The position numbers and the translations under genes were made by a program. The notes under the pieces are model-generated. The model searched no databases. It saw only the letters and a list, made by a program, of their open reading frames with translations, and had not been told where the DNA came from. A stretch of DNA of 23,971 nt from Saprolegnia diclina VS20 (lineage: Eukaryota; Oomycota; Saprolegniomycetes; Saprolegniales; Saprolegniaceae): contig NW_008246081.1 of the NCBI RefSeq assembly GCF_000281045.1, forward strand, positions 218,207-242,177. Direction: 5' to 3'. This document shows, piece after piece, positions 1 through 9,095 of the stretch. The first letter of the stretch is position 1. Each line of letters begins with the position of its first letter.

Positions 1-249
1 GTCCTGGTACGACGGGCAGAGACCGGCTTGGCCGCCGCGGCAGACCGGGCGCGTGCCATAGTTGGGCGTGCACTTGCCCTGCGAGTAGTCGCCAGCCAGG
101 ATCTGGACACAGACGGTGCCGGGAAAGCTTGTGCAGTCTGCGTCACTCGAACAGACGCCGTTAAAGCGGTCGCGGGTTGGCACGGGTGCCTTGGTGGTCG
201 TCGCCGCCGACGCGAGCGCGATGGCACCTACGAGCGCGAGGACCCTCAT
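1..249 (-). CDS. Secreted cysteine-rich protein, 5' part only (runs off left edge)
   Basis: Reading leftward from the ATG at 249, 83 codons stay open to the window edge, so the 3' part is missing. The start MRVLALVGAIALASA is a typical signal peptide (Arg, hydrophobic core, small residues at the cleavage site), followed by a Thr/Pro-rich linker and then a cysteine-dense segment (Cys at residues 33, 39, 47, 60, 70 and 78). It is probably exported and disulfide-bonded. I do not recognise the domain. The spacing is not that of elicitins or Kazal inhibitors, and only about 65 mature residues are visible. Codon use is GC-rich, as in the other genes here. The ATG choice is good because the signal peptide begins exactly there. 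Function is unknown. Confidence 0.6.
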   Translation of the reverse strand, partial: MRVLALVGAIALASAATTTKAPVPTRDRFNGVCSSDADCTSFPGTVCVQILAGDYSQGKCTPNYGTRPVCRGGQAGLCPSYQD

Positions 250-1120
250 GTCGGTCCGAACAAAAAGACAAACTGAACAGCGTCGGTCCTATCTAACAAC
301 GACGTCGGTCCTATCTAACGACACCGGCTGCGGGCTGGGCTGAGCTCGCTCGGCTCGCGCCATACAAACCGTCCGTTCCTAGTCTATTTGCTATTACGTC
401 GCATGTTCCACGACGTTACGCACGATCTTCTGCGTCGCCAGGAACTTGATGTGAAGTCGCGAGCCAATCACAAGCCTCCGCTCCGAAATGGCGTGCACCG
501 ATCACTTGACGTCCAAGAAGCCGTACGTACGCTTTAGCTTAACGTTTGTATGAATGTACAATGTACAAGTACAGTCCGAACGGGCAAAACAAATAGCCTA
601 GTTTCAAAACAAATATCCTCGTTTAGGACCCGTCCTAGGGTTGGGCGACGCCAGGACTTGGGACTTGCCCGGTTGGATCGACCCAATTGCACAAATTTGG
701 CGCCCATCGACGGGCTCGCATTCATTAGCCGAGCGGAAGAGAGACGACGACGGCGCCTTCACTACGATGGCGGCCAGAGAAGCGACGCACATCTCTACAC
801 AGCCGGCAACGGCTTCAATAAGAACGTATCGCCTGCAAGACGGCGAGATCCTGTGCAGCGACGTGCGCAAATAGACATGCGACCTCCGAGTGGGCGCACG
901 TTCTGTTGCAGCACTGCGCAACGAAGCTCCATATCGTGATCTGCCAGCACGCGCCGTCACGCGAACGAGCGCAGTTGGCACCATCGGCGTGCGAGGCGCA
1001 ATGCGTGCACAACGCAGACCGCTTGCTTTCGGCAGGTTTGGCTCGCCACCAACAAGATGTCGTAGCTTCAAGGCGAGCGATTGAGACAATAGAGGTAGTA
1101 CTTAGGAATAATGGGCGGAG
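250..1120. other. Intergenic stretch without a recognisable gene
   Basis: This 871-nt gap separates the start of the secreted-protein gene from the 3' end of the Sm E gene. Its left part should hold the promoter of the gene at 249. Codon bias is weaker than in neighbouring genes. The longest open frame (about 160 codons, minus strand, 604-1089) has low-complexity Arg/Ser/Ala composition, no domain and no splice-supported extension. I see a short tandem duplication at 281-319 (listed separately) and a small inverted repeat TAGGAC/GTCCTA near 625. No RNA gene or mobile element could be supported. Confidence 0.5.
281..319. repeat. Two-copy tandem repeat, 22-nt period
   Basis: The 17-base word CGTCGGTCCTATCTAAC occurs at 281-297 and again at 303-319, in the same orientation with a 22-nt period. 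It lies 32-70 nt upstream of the start codon of the secreted-protein gene (ATG at 249, minus strand), where a core promoter or 5' UTR would be. It could be a duplicated regulatory site or a neutral slippage product. The sequence shows only the duplication. Confidence 0.7.
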
Positions 1121-1439
1121 TTAGTTGGCGCCGTCGGCCGCCATCATGAGCGTGATGGTATCGCCCTTGAGCAGGATGCGGCCGAGGGGCGTGCGCTTGA
1201 GGTTCTTGACGTCGAGCTCCTCGGCGTCGTCCAGCACAAGGTTCATGTACTCGTCAAAGCCCATGATGCGGCCTTCGATGCGCGTGTTGACCTGCTCGTA
1301 CAGCCAGATCTGGACCCGCGCTTTCTACAAGAGATGATGCATGAGACGAGGAAGGTCATGGAGAGCGCTCGCGTACGTTCTGGAGGAAGCGGAAGATCAA
1401 GTTGATCGGCTGCGTCATGGGCTTCTGGACCTTGTTCAT
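1121..1439 (-). CDS. SNRPE: Small nuclear ribonucleoprotein Sm E, two exons
   Basis: Core spliceosomal Sm protein E, a member of the heptameric ring on U1, U2, U4 and U5 snRNAs in the nucleus. Exons on the minus strand are 1439-1377 and 1324-1121. The 52-nt intron (1325-1376, GTACGC...TTGTAG) is phase 0. The 88-residue product fits the family (human SmE is 92). Exon 1 carries [12 protein letters not shown] and exon 2 carries [15 protein letters not shown] and [15 protein letters not shown], the Sm1 motif, then [14 protein letters not shown], the Sm2 motif; these match the human protein almost word for word. It ends shortly after Sm2. The ATG at 1439 begins MNKVQKPM, which aligns with the family's N-terminus. 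It shares a divergent promoter with the RabGAP gene. Confidence 0.95.
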
Positions 1440-1734
1440 CGTCGCCGTCGTCGCTGCCGTCGGCCGCTGATTTTCGAATTTGCCAAACCCCACAGCCACT
1501 CGACCAATCCAAAATAAAAACCAGACAGCCAATCCAAGCGCTCCATATCTTGCTTTTCAGCCAATCCAACCTCGTGATGGACAATGCCTTGCCCCAGCTT
1601 GGATTTCCCGTCCTGTTTATCTTGCTGTTTGTAGCAAAATACCGTATTTCGCAAAATGGCCATCATTTTTACGTAAAACGAAGCCACTTCAAATTGGAAA
1701 TCAAATATCCAAGTCGGTTCGAGCCTAAACTTAG
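1440..1734. promoter_or_regulatory. Divergent promoter with three CCAATCC boxes
   Basis: This 295-nt AT-richer spacer lies between the start codons of the Sm E gene (minus) and the RabGAP gene (plus), so it should drive both. It holds three same-strand copies of CCAATCC at 1504-1510, 1529-1535 and 1561-1567. CCAAT boxes are the binding site of NF-Y-type factors in eukaryotes generally. Their function here is inferred. No convincing TATA box is seen at the expected distance on either side. Confidence 0.5.
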
Positions 1735-3609
1735 ATGAGCACGACAGAGCCGCCACCGAGCTCGCCGTCGTCGTCGACGCGGGCGTCCATGAGCAGCGAC
1801 GTCGAGGTGCCCGTGTCCCCGCCATCGGCGCCCGGCGGATGGTACCAGCGCATGGAGAAGGTCAAGAGCTCGGCGATGGCGGCCAAGAACCACCTTACGC
1901 CCCAGCTCCTCCAACTCAAGGACAAGATCAGTAGCAAAGCCACGTCCGCTGCAACAACGGGCCGCGAGAAGCTGCGCAACACGAGCGTACCAGAAGGCCT
2001 CCAGCCAGCGCTCGTGCGCGCGAAGGAGGGCATGAGCATCCTCAAGACAAAGCTCTCCTACTCGTCGGTCCAAGTCCAGATCCAGGCCGAGCGGTTCCAA
2101 GCCATGGGGCTTCGCCTCGTGACCGAGATGATGTCGGACTCGCAGATGATCGTCTTCATTGACGAAGAATCGTTCGGCCATGCGACGGCCTTTCTCGAGC
2201 GTACGAACAACTCTTGCACGGCTCGATCCTGCACCTTGTGTGCTTTCTAGAGTACCGCCATGTGAAGAGCGTTTTGCTGACGCACGACGGAGCGCCGAGT
2301 GCCATCTGCTGGGACACGCCCATCGTTCTCTACACGATCCTCACGTATCTCGGAAGGTACAGTATCACTCGCGTCTGACCCTCTGAACTATGAACTAGTG
2401 TGCAAACCGTCGCACAGTGCACGGGCCTCAACTTGGCAACGCGCCGCCACATCCACGCCGAGCGCCACGTGTGGCGCTACTGCGTCCGCTACGGCGAGCT
2501 CTCGCCCCAAGTGCGCATCGGCTTTTGGAGCCACCTCACGAGGTGCGGCCATTTCGTTCTTCCTATCTTTCAACATACGACACCAGTGTCGAGGCAACGC
2601 GCGCGGCGGCCGAGCACGACTACGACACGTACCTGCAGATGGCGCTGTCCAAAGGCGAGTGGACCGACGCGATCCAGACTGATGTCACGCGCACGTACGG
2701 GCGTGTTGCGCCCCATCGCCGGTATGTAGCAGTCGCGTTGACGGCGGCAGCGGCCTCTCACACGACGCTAGGTCGTCCAACGACTGGACCGCGTCGATCG
2801 ATACGGACGAAGAGCTCCAGACGCAGCTCGGCGCGATCTTGCACGCGCTGGCAGGTCGATTCCCCGACGTCGGGTACTGCCAGGGCATGGACTACATCAC
2901 GGCGCACATCCTGGAGCACGTCAAGGCCGCCGACCGCAAGGTGGCACAAGCTTCTGCGGTAAAGCTCATCGGTTGGTATAGTTTGGCGAGGCGTCGCCAC
3001 AGAAGCGCGCCGCTGCGACCCAAGTCCAAGTCGAAGCGACCTTCTGGATTCTCGTCGCGCTCTTTGAAAGCTACGGGCTCCGGCAAATGTTCAGTCCGGG
3101 CCTCACGCGCCTCCACCTGCACTGCTACCAGTTCCGGTGCCTCTTCCAAGCCGCGCTGCCCGCCCTCTACGACCACTTTGAAGCCGAGCACGTCATGGTC
3201 GAGATGTACATTGTTGGGTGGTTCCAAACCCTCTTCCTGTACCTCAACGCGCTGCCCAAGGAGACGCTGGACGCGATCTGGGACATCTTTCTCTTTGAGC
3301 GCAGCTGGAAAATCATGTTCCGCGCCGCGCTTGGCATGCTCAAGCTCGCCGAGCCCCACTTGATGGGCAAGTCCATCGACGAGGTATCTTGCTCGAGTGA
3401 AAACACTATGGAAGTTGAGTCTGTAGATGATGGTGTTTCTCAACACATTTGGCGACAACCCGAGCATTCTGCACAAGACGACGCTTCTCCCGACAGCGCT
3501 CTCGATCAAAGTGACCAACGCGATGCTGAAGAAGCTCGAGCGCGACCACGCCAAGGGCGTCACCCGCCGTCGCAGCGTCTCGGCGCCAAAGCAGCAGCAA
3601 CAACAATAA
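1735..3609 (+). CDS. TBC-domain Rab GTPase-activating protein, seven exons
   Basis: Predicted RabGAP that speeds GTP hydrolysis by Rab GTPases on endomembranes. Exons: 1735-2200, 2251-2356, 2399-2542, 2587-2721, 2772-2940, 2982-3383, 3427-3609. The six introns (50, 42, 44, 50, 41, 43 nt) are GT-AG, and the joined frame is open for 534 residues. The TBC dual-finger motifs are present: IQTDVTRTY (arginine finger R274) and YCQGMDY (glutamine finger Q321). The TBC fold continues through FWILVALFE, the YIVGWFQTLFLYLNALP helix pair and IWDIFLFE. The N-terminal ~130 residues are Ser/Pro-rich, then helical and lysine-rich. The C-terminus is basic and ends in polyglutamine. Joining at 2200/2251 gives FLEQYRHVKS and resolves an apparent frame change. 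The fifth intron (2941-2981) has a weaker GTGGCA donor and is the least certain border. The Rab target cannot be read from sequence. Confidence 0.88.
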
Positions 3610-3658
3610 GAATAAGCATATCTAGCATGAACCTTCGACGTTTTCACGTGCGAAACGT

Positions 3659-4428
3659 ATGGATCCGGGCGACGGCTACTGCCTCGACATGGGTAGAGCT
3701 ACGTAGAGTGCAAACGTGGAGGTGACCAGCACGTAGACGACGACGACGGTGGCTGCACCGACCTCTTGACAGGTGTCGATGCGCTCTTGACTGCTCTCCG
3801 CCTTTGCTGTCAAGACGGGCTGCTGTCCGAGTACTCGCCCGAGAACGAGACGCTGCTGGACACCACAGCTGCCATATTTTGGAACGTCGCCACCCTCTGC
3901 GAAGACCTGGGTTGCGTCTTGCTCTTTGACGACATCTCTGTCGTAGTCAATGACGACGCGCTGCCACCCAGCCCAAGAGAGACAGACGAAGCTCATTCCG
4001 AGAGACCTACCCTGGCCGTCTCAGACGCCATTCGTGCAGAGACCGTGACGCTGGCGCGACTTCGCGGCCGATCACTTCATGTACGACGATAAACAGGGCT
4101 CAGTCCGGGCTCTGTGACCGAAGCTCATTCGGGTTCTTTTTGTGGTTAGACCTCTTCCTCCAAGCCACCAATAGCCACCACAACGCTGCAGGCGCGCTTT
4201 GCTACCCTCCGTTCCCGCCGACGAGCCACGACGACTTCTCTCGACTTGATAGCGCCGCCCGTCGTCGCTGCCCGCCCCATCGCAACACCTGCCAGTAACT
4301 GCAGTCGTCGTCGTAGCAGTAGTAGCAGTAGTAGCAGTAGCAGTAGTAGCAGCGACGAGGACGAAGCGCGGCTTCCACTGTCGCCTCGTCTCCGCAGTGT
4401 CCTGATGGACTCGTATTTGAATCGCTAA
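3659..4428 (+). CDS. Unknown protein with Ser-rich acidic tail, three exons
   Basis: Gene model with exons 3659-3692, 3737-4080 and 4150-4428 (218 residues). Introns are 3693-3736 (GTAGAG...CACGTAG) and 4081-4149 (GTACGA...GTGGTTAG, pyrimidine-rich 3' end). It begins MDPGDGYCLDM and continues into an acidic, then Leu-rich segment (TGVDALLTALRLCC; FWNVATLCEDLGCVLLFDD) that looks like a small helical domain. The second half is basic and low-complexity, then 13 serines and DEDE (a CK2-like acidic Ser patch), ending LPLSPRLRSVLMDSYLNR. I recognise no family. It starts only 49 nt after the RabGAP stop codon. The first exon is the weakest part: an alternative ATG at 3627 with a 73-nt intron (3657-3729) also stays in frame. 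The last two exons are better supported. Confidence 0.55.
4315..4353 (+). repeat. AGC/AGT trinucleotide repeat coding for polyserine
   Basis: Thirteen consecutive AGC or AGT codons form an imperfect trinucleotide run inside the last exon of the unknown-protein gene. They encode a Ser13 tract directly followed by DEDE. Such runs are prone to length change by slippage, so this is a likely polymorphic site. Its presence in frame agrees with the exon assignment but does not prove it. Confidence 0.85.
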
Positions 4429-4620
4429 CAGGTGCGTCTTCGAAAGATTGCGTCCCAAGTGCAACTTGAAACCGCTAGAAAGGCCCACCCTAGCCCTGCT
4501 TCAAGATCGCAACCATACAAAGCTCCTGTGGCGCAGTACGGTGTAGTGGGCCAAGCTCCACACCACCCGTGCCGCTCGTTCCATTTTCATTTTCACTTTT
4601 GACGCATCAACGAGAAGCAG
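4429..4620 (+). promoter_or_regulatory. Upstream region of carboxypeptidase 1, with 11-mer and initiator-like motif
   Basis: This spacer between the unknown-protein stop codon and the carboxypeptidase 1 ATG is the probable promoter and 5' UTR. AAGATCGCAAC sits at 4503-4513, 118 nt upstream of the ATG; the same word recurs upstream of the aspartic protease gene. TTCATTTT at 4586-4593, inside a T/C-rich run, fits the oomycete initiator pattern YTCANTYY about 30 nt before the ATG, with a pyrimidine-rich flank after it. The initiator consensus is family knowledge for oomycetes. Its use here is inferred. Confidence 0.4.
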
Positions 4621-6383
4621 ATGTATCGCAGTGTCGTTGCGCTTTGGTGCATAGCTGTCTCGGCCGTCGCAGCGACGCCGCTCACGTCGCAGGCGGCAGC
4701 CCATCAAATCCACGCGTTGCCGCACTACGACGCCAAGCATCCGATCGACTTTCGCCACTTTGCCGGCCATCTCGCGCTGCCCTCGAACAGCCAAAAGATG
4801 TTTTACTGGCATGTTGAATCGCAGTCGGCGCCGTCGACCGACCCTCTCGTGCTCTGGCTCAACGGCGGGCCTGGCTGCTCGTCGCTCGGCGGCTTCTTCA
4901 CTGAGATCGGGCCGTTCGTCGTCCAGCGCGGTCTCAACGTCAAGCGCAACCCGTACACGTGGGCGCGCAAGGCCAACTTGATCTTTCTCGAGTCGCCATC
5001 GGGCGTTGGTTTCAGCACGCCCGTGCTCAATGCGACCGAGTACAACGACGACGTGACGACCGACCGCGCGTACGAGTTCCTGACGCAGTTTCTTGGCACG
5101 TACCCGCACTTGAGCGGCCGCGACTTTTACATCACGGGCGAGAGCTACGCCGGTGTCTACATCCCGTACCTCGTCGCGAAGCTCGTGTCGGCGCCGATTC
5201 CCGGCATTCACCTCAAGGGATACGCGATTGGGAACCCGTTCACGGACGCCAAGATCGACGGCAACGCCTACATGGACTACTACTACGCCCACGCGCTCAT
5301 CTCGATGGAGAGCTACGACGACATCGTCGCTTCCTGCGCAGACGAGCTCTCCGAGTGCATGTTCTCGACGGCCAACTGCTCGGCGGCGTGCCAAGACGCG
5401 GTGGCGAGCACGCCGATCACGTCCGACGCGTCCTACTTCAACCCATACTACATTTACGGCGACGTGTGTCTCATCACGAACGGCCAAGGCGACTTGCTGC
5501 ACCTCCACCGCGCGCGGAGCTTGCAGCCCATGCACCGCGGCAAGGTCGGGCCGTGCACCGACCGGTACACGCAAGACTATCTCAACCTCAAGAGCGTGCA
5601 GGTACGTGCGGAGTCATGCAGTGCCATGCGCATCCGCCAACGTAGAGAGCGCTTCACATCGAAGGCGACGTCACATGGAGCGACTGCAACATGAACATTG
5701 CCGAGGTCTACAGCCGGGCATCGTCGGCGTTGCCCAAGTACGAACGCATCCTCTCCTCTGGTACTCGCGCAGCTCTAATCTGTTGCTAAGCGTTGTGAGC
5801 AGATATCTCGGCACTCATCTACAGCGGCGACGCGGACGCGGTTGTCAACTTCATTGGCACCGAGCGCTGGATTGGGCGCGCCGACGGACTGCACCTCAAC
5901 GTCACGTCGCCCTGGGCGGCGTGGTTTGGCCCTGACAAGCAGCTCGCGGGCTACTCGCAAGACTACGAGCACCTCACGTTCAAGACCGTCAAGGGGGCCG
6001 GCCACATGGTCCTATACACACTTGCTTTGAGCTGGACAACTCATGTCCATCAAATGCAGGTGCCCGCGATTCGACCACTCCATGCGCTCTACATGTTCGA
6101 GTGCTTTGTGTACGGCCAAGCGAATTGCGATACATTTGCGTACCCCAAGGACAACTTGGAGTATTTGACGGGCGCCGAGCAGCCGAGCGACAGCGATTCG
6201 ATCGTCGTGACCGCCGGCTTGCGTGCGTCGACGTCGTCATCGGCCTCGTCGAACTGGGCCATGCTTCTGGGCACGCTCTCGGGCGTAGCATGCTTCAGTC
6301 TTCTCCAAGTGCTGTCGACCCGCCGGACGCGCGCCACGTACCACGACCTGAGCCAGCGCATGGAAGCGCACCGCGTGTATTAG
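4621..6383 (+). CDS. Serine carboxypeptidase 1 (peptidase family S10), membrane-anchored, four exons
   Basis: Serine-type carboxypeptidase that should trim C-terminal residues from peptides in an acidic secretory or vacuolar lumen. Exons: 4621-5601, 5646-5760, 5803-6008, 6060-6383. Introns are 44, 42 and 51 nt, and the product is 541 residues. It has a signal peptide (MYRSVVALWCIAVSAVAA), the oxyanion-region motif WLNGGPGCSS (79-88), the nucleophile elbow ITGESYAG with Ser175, the acid motif IYSGDAD (371-377) and GAGHM with His433. One transmembrane helix (about 505-522, NWAMLLGTLSG onward) is followed by a basic cytosolic tail containing YHDL (528-531). Exon joins were checked against the two intronless copies in this window. 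Intron 3 has an unusual GTCCTA donor, is a multiple of three and contains no stop (see findings). The layout resembles Kex1-type anchored carboxypeptidases. Substrate is unknown. Confidence 0.93.
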
Positions 6384-6428
6384 TATAGTCAAGTTGCATA
6401 ACGCGTGTTGCATTTTGTCTATGATGGT

Positions 6429-7642
6429 TTACCGACCGACGAGGAAGTGGAAGACATCGCCGTCCTGGCAGACGTAGTCCTTGCCCTCGGACCGGACGAG
6501 GCCCTGGTCGCGGGCCGCCTTCATGCTCCCGGCCTTCGTGAGCGCGTCAAACGAGACCGTCTCGGCGCGAATGAAGAGCCGCTCAAAGTCCGAGTGGATG
6601 ACGCCGGCCGCCATCGGCGCCGTCGCGCCTTGCGGGATGTTCCACGCGCGGGCTTCTTTCTCGCCGACCGTGTAGTAGCTCTGCAGCTGGAGCAGCTTCT
6701 GCGACGCCCGGATCACGCGCGTGAGGCCCGTTTCTTCGAGGCCGCCCATTTGCAGATACTCCATCTGGCTCGCCTCGTCCTCAAAGGCCGACGCGGCTTC
6801 TTCGAGGGCGCCGGAGACGGTCAAGCACATGCTGCCTTCGGCTTCGACCTGCTTGCGAACGGCCTCAGTCATCTCGTTGCCCGAGGCTGCGTCATCTTCC
6901 GAGACGTTGCAGAGGTACATGGCCTTCTTGGCCGTGAGGAGCTGGAGTCGGTCAAACTGCACCTGCTCCTCCGGGATGTCGAAACTCAGGTTGGCGATCG
7001 AGACGCCTTCTTCGAGGAGCGGCTGCACACGCTCAAGGACGACGCCGAGGCTCTGGAGGCCGGGCTCGGTGGACTTTTTCTTCTTCTTGAGCGTCTCGAG
7101 GCGGCGCTCGACCGTCTGCAGGTCGGCCAGCAGCAGCTCCGTGCGGATCGTGTCGAGGTCCCGGAGCGGGTCGACGCTCTCTTCGACGTGGAGGATGTTG
7201 ATGTCCTCGAAGCAGCGCACGACGTGCGCAATGACAGCGACTTGGCGAATGTTGTCAAGAAACTTGTTACCTAAGGAAGAGAGGCTGAGAAAGCTCATCG
7301 GATCGTCGTCGGTCGGGTACCCAAGCCTTCGCCCTTGGACGCGCCACGCACAAGACCGGCAATGTCGACAAACTCGAGCTGCGTCTCAATGACCTTTTGC
7401 GAGTTCTCCATCTTGGCCAGCGCATGCACGCGCGGGTCCGGGACGCCGACGCGGGCGACGTTGGGGTCGATGGTGCAGAACGGGTAGTTGGCCGCCTGCG
7501 CCTGCTCCGTGCGCGTGAGCGCGTTGAAGAGCGTCGACTTGCCGACGTTGGGCATGCCCACGATGCCCACGGAGCGGTGGAAGCGGCGCGCGAGATGCGC
7601 TTGGAGCGCCGGCGTCGACCGCTGGGTCAGCTGGAGCATCAT
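6429..7642 (-). CDS. YchF/OLA1-family ATPase, probably mitochondrial, two exons
   Basis: Obg-related P-loop NTPase of the YchF/OLA1 family, ATP-preferring proteins that bind ribosomes and act in translation and stress control. Minus-strand exons are 7642-7321 and 7270-6429. The 50-nt intron (7271-7320, GTACCC...TTCCTTAG) splits a Gly codon. The product is 387 residues. Motifs: P-loop GMPNVGKST (29-37), [20 protein letters not shown] (G3 and following), a coiled-coil helical insert ([19 protein letters not shown]), NVSE in the nucleotide-specificity position, and a C-terminal TGS domain ending [14 protein letters not shown], which resembles bacterial YchF more than cytosolic OLA1. The first 24 residues ([20 protein letters not shown]...) are Arg/Ser/Gln-rich without acids, as in a mitochondrial presequence. 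It converges on carboxypeptidase 1, with only 45 nt between the stop codons. Confidence 0.92.
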
Positions 7643-7906
7643 CGTAAGAGTGATGGCCCAGGAATGCGCAGGAAATCCAGGTCACTGGACCGGCCAGAAA
7701 CACGCGCACGCACACTGTGTATAAAAACACCCAACTATTCCATTATGCCAGCTCTATCACGTTCGATTTGTAACGAAAAGTGGCGTGCTTTTATCCTGTA
7801 CCCACCCCTGGGCGAAACGGCGACTTGGTGTTTGTATTGCAGTGTTGCGCTCGTCTGGCGATTGCGGTCACGCGACGGACCCTTCATACTCCAACATACG
7901 TGTTCG
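7643..7906. promoter_or_regulatory. Divergent intergenic region between YchF and ZIP11 genes
   Basis: This 264-nt spacer lies between two divergent start codons and should contain both promoters. A TATA-like TATAAAA occurs at 7720-7726 on the plus strand, but it is about 180 nt upstream of the ZIP11 ATG, so its role depends on an unknown 5' UTR length. No CCAAT box was noticed. The assignment rests on position. Confidence 0.35.
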
Positions 7907-9095
7907 ATGATCGAAGGAGTGAGCCCCGTCTTCCAGGCCTTCCTTGGCACGCTCGTGACATGGGGTCTCACCGCCGCCGTACGTCTTCATGGTCAATGCA
8001 GTGGCTCTAGACTTGTCGCCTCTAGGGCTCGGCGCTCGTCTTCGTGCTCGACGTCGAGAACAAAGAGCTGAGCCAGAAGATCCTCGACTCGATGCTGGTA
8101 TCATGCATGGCCAGGTCGCGACGATGCCTCATTCGCCGTAGGGTTTTGCCGCTGGCGTCATGCTCGCCGCCTCGTACTGGTCGCTCCTCGCGCCCGCGAT
8201 TGAGATCGCCGAAGAGTCGCCGCTGTACGGGCCCGAGGGTCGCTGGGCGTTTGTGCCCGCCGCCGTGGGCTTCGCCTTGGGCGCGGGGTCAATGCTCTTG
8301 ACAGAGCATGTGCTGCCGCTCCTCGGCCTCGACACGAAGCCGGAAAGCTGGGACAAGAAGGACGACGATCTCAAGGTGTCGGCGGTGACGCCCGACAAGA
8401 CGCGGTCGACAAGCTCGGACGGGCTGCGTCGCCGCAAGACGAAGAAGAACGACGCGCCGGATGATGAGGCGCCGTCAAAGCAAGACGACGCTGTCCACGA
8501 CGACGCGATCCAGAGCTTTGTCTCGGCCAAGGACATGAGCTTTCGCCGCGTCGTCCTCCTCGTGATTGCCATCACGATGCACAACTTCCCCGAGGGCATG
8601 GCCGTCGGCGTCGGCTTTGGCAGCATCGGGCACACGTCGTCCGCGACCTTTGGCAACGCCGTGAACCTCGCGATCGGCATTGGTAGCCTCTTCGGTTCCG
8701 TAGCTTGAATGCTCAGGGGCCATCATTAGGGCTTCAGAACTTTCCCGAGGGCCTCGCCGTCTCGATGCCATTGCGCCGCGAGGGCATGCCGCCGTTCAAA
8801 GCGTTCATGTGGGGCCAGCTCAGCGGTCTCGTCGAGCCCATTGGCGGCGTACGTTCGTCGATGCTCCGTCGCCTTTGTCTCATGCGCTTGTCCGTAGCTG
8901 CTCGGCGCATTTGCCGTCGTGTACGTCCAACCAATTTTGCCGTACGCGCTCTCGTTTGCGGCCGGCGCCATGGTGTTTGTGGTCGTCGACGACTTGATTC
9001 CCGAGGCGCACCAGAGCGGCAACGCCAAGCTCGCGACCATCGGGACCATTGTCGGGTTCATTGTGATGATGACCATGGACGTCGCCCTCGGCTAG
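7907..9095 (+). CDS. SLC39A11: ZIP11-like zinc transporter, five exons
   Basis: ZIP-family divalent-metal (mainly zinc) importer of the ZIP11/GufA-like branch, moving metal into the cytosol across an internal or plasma membrane. Exons: 7907-7978, 8026-8097, 8142-8682, 8730-8848, 8898-9095. Introns are 47, 44, 47 and 49 nt, and the product is 333 residues. Paired metal-site motifs are [11 protein letters not shown] (H195, E199) and [11 protein letters not shown] (Q231-E235) in adjacent helices. The stretch from [12 protein letters not shown] to the end ([32 protein letters not shown]) follows human ZIP11 closely. The long loop between helices 3 and 4 (about 110-180) is rich in Asp, Lys and Ser and lacks the histidine cluster many ZIPs have. 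Without the last two splices the conserved C-terminal half falls into different frames, which supports the model. Metal specificity is inferred. Confidence 0.92.

Noticed and set aside
2190-2260. Apparent frameshift in the RabGAP gene, with a reading YEQLLHGSILHLVCFLEY in another frame
   Set aside because: A 50-nt GT-AG intron (2201-2250) with a pyrimidine-rich acceptor restores the frame as FLEQYRHVKS, so no lesion is needed.
3693-3721. A 29-nt intron giving MDPGDGYCLDMGDQHV in the unknown-protein gene
   Set aside because: It is shorter than any other intron here. A 44-nt alternative ending at 3736 keeps the frame and fits the local size range.
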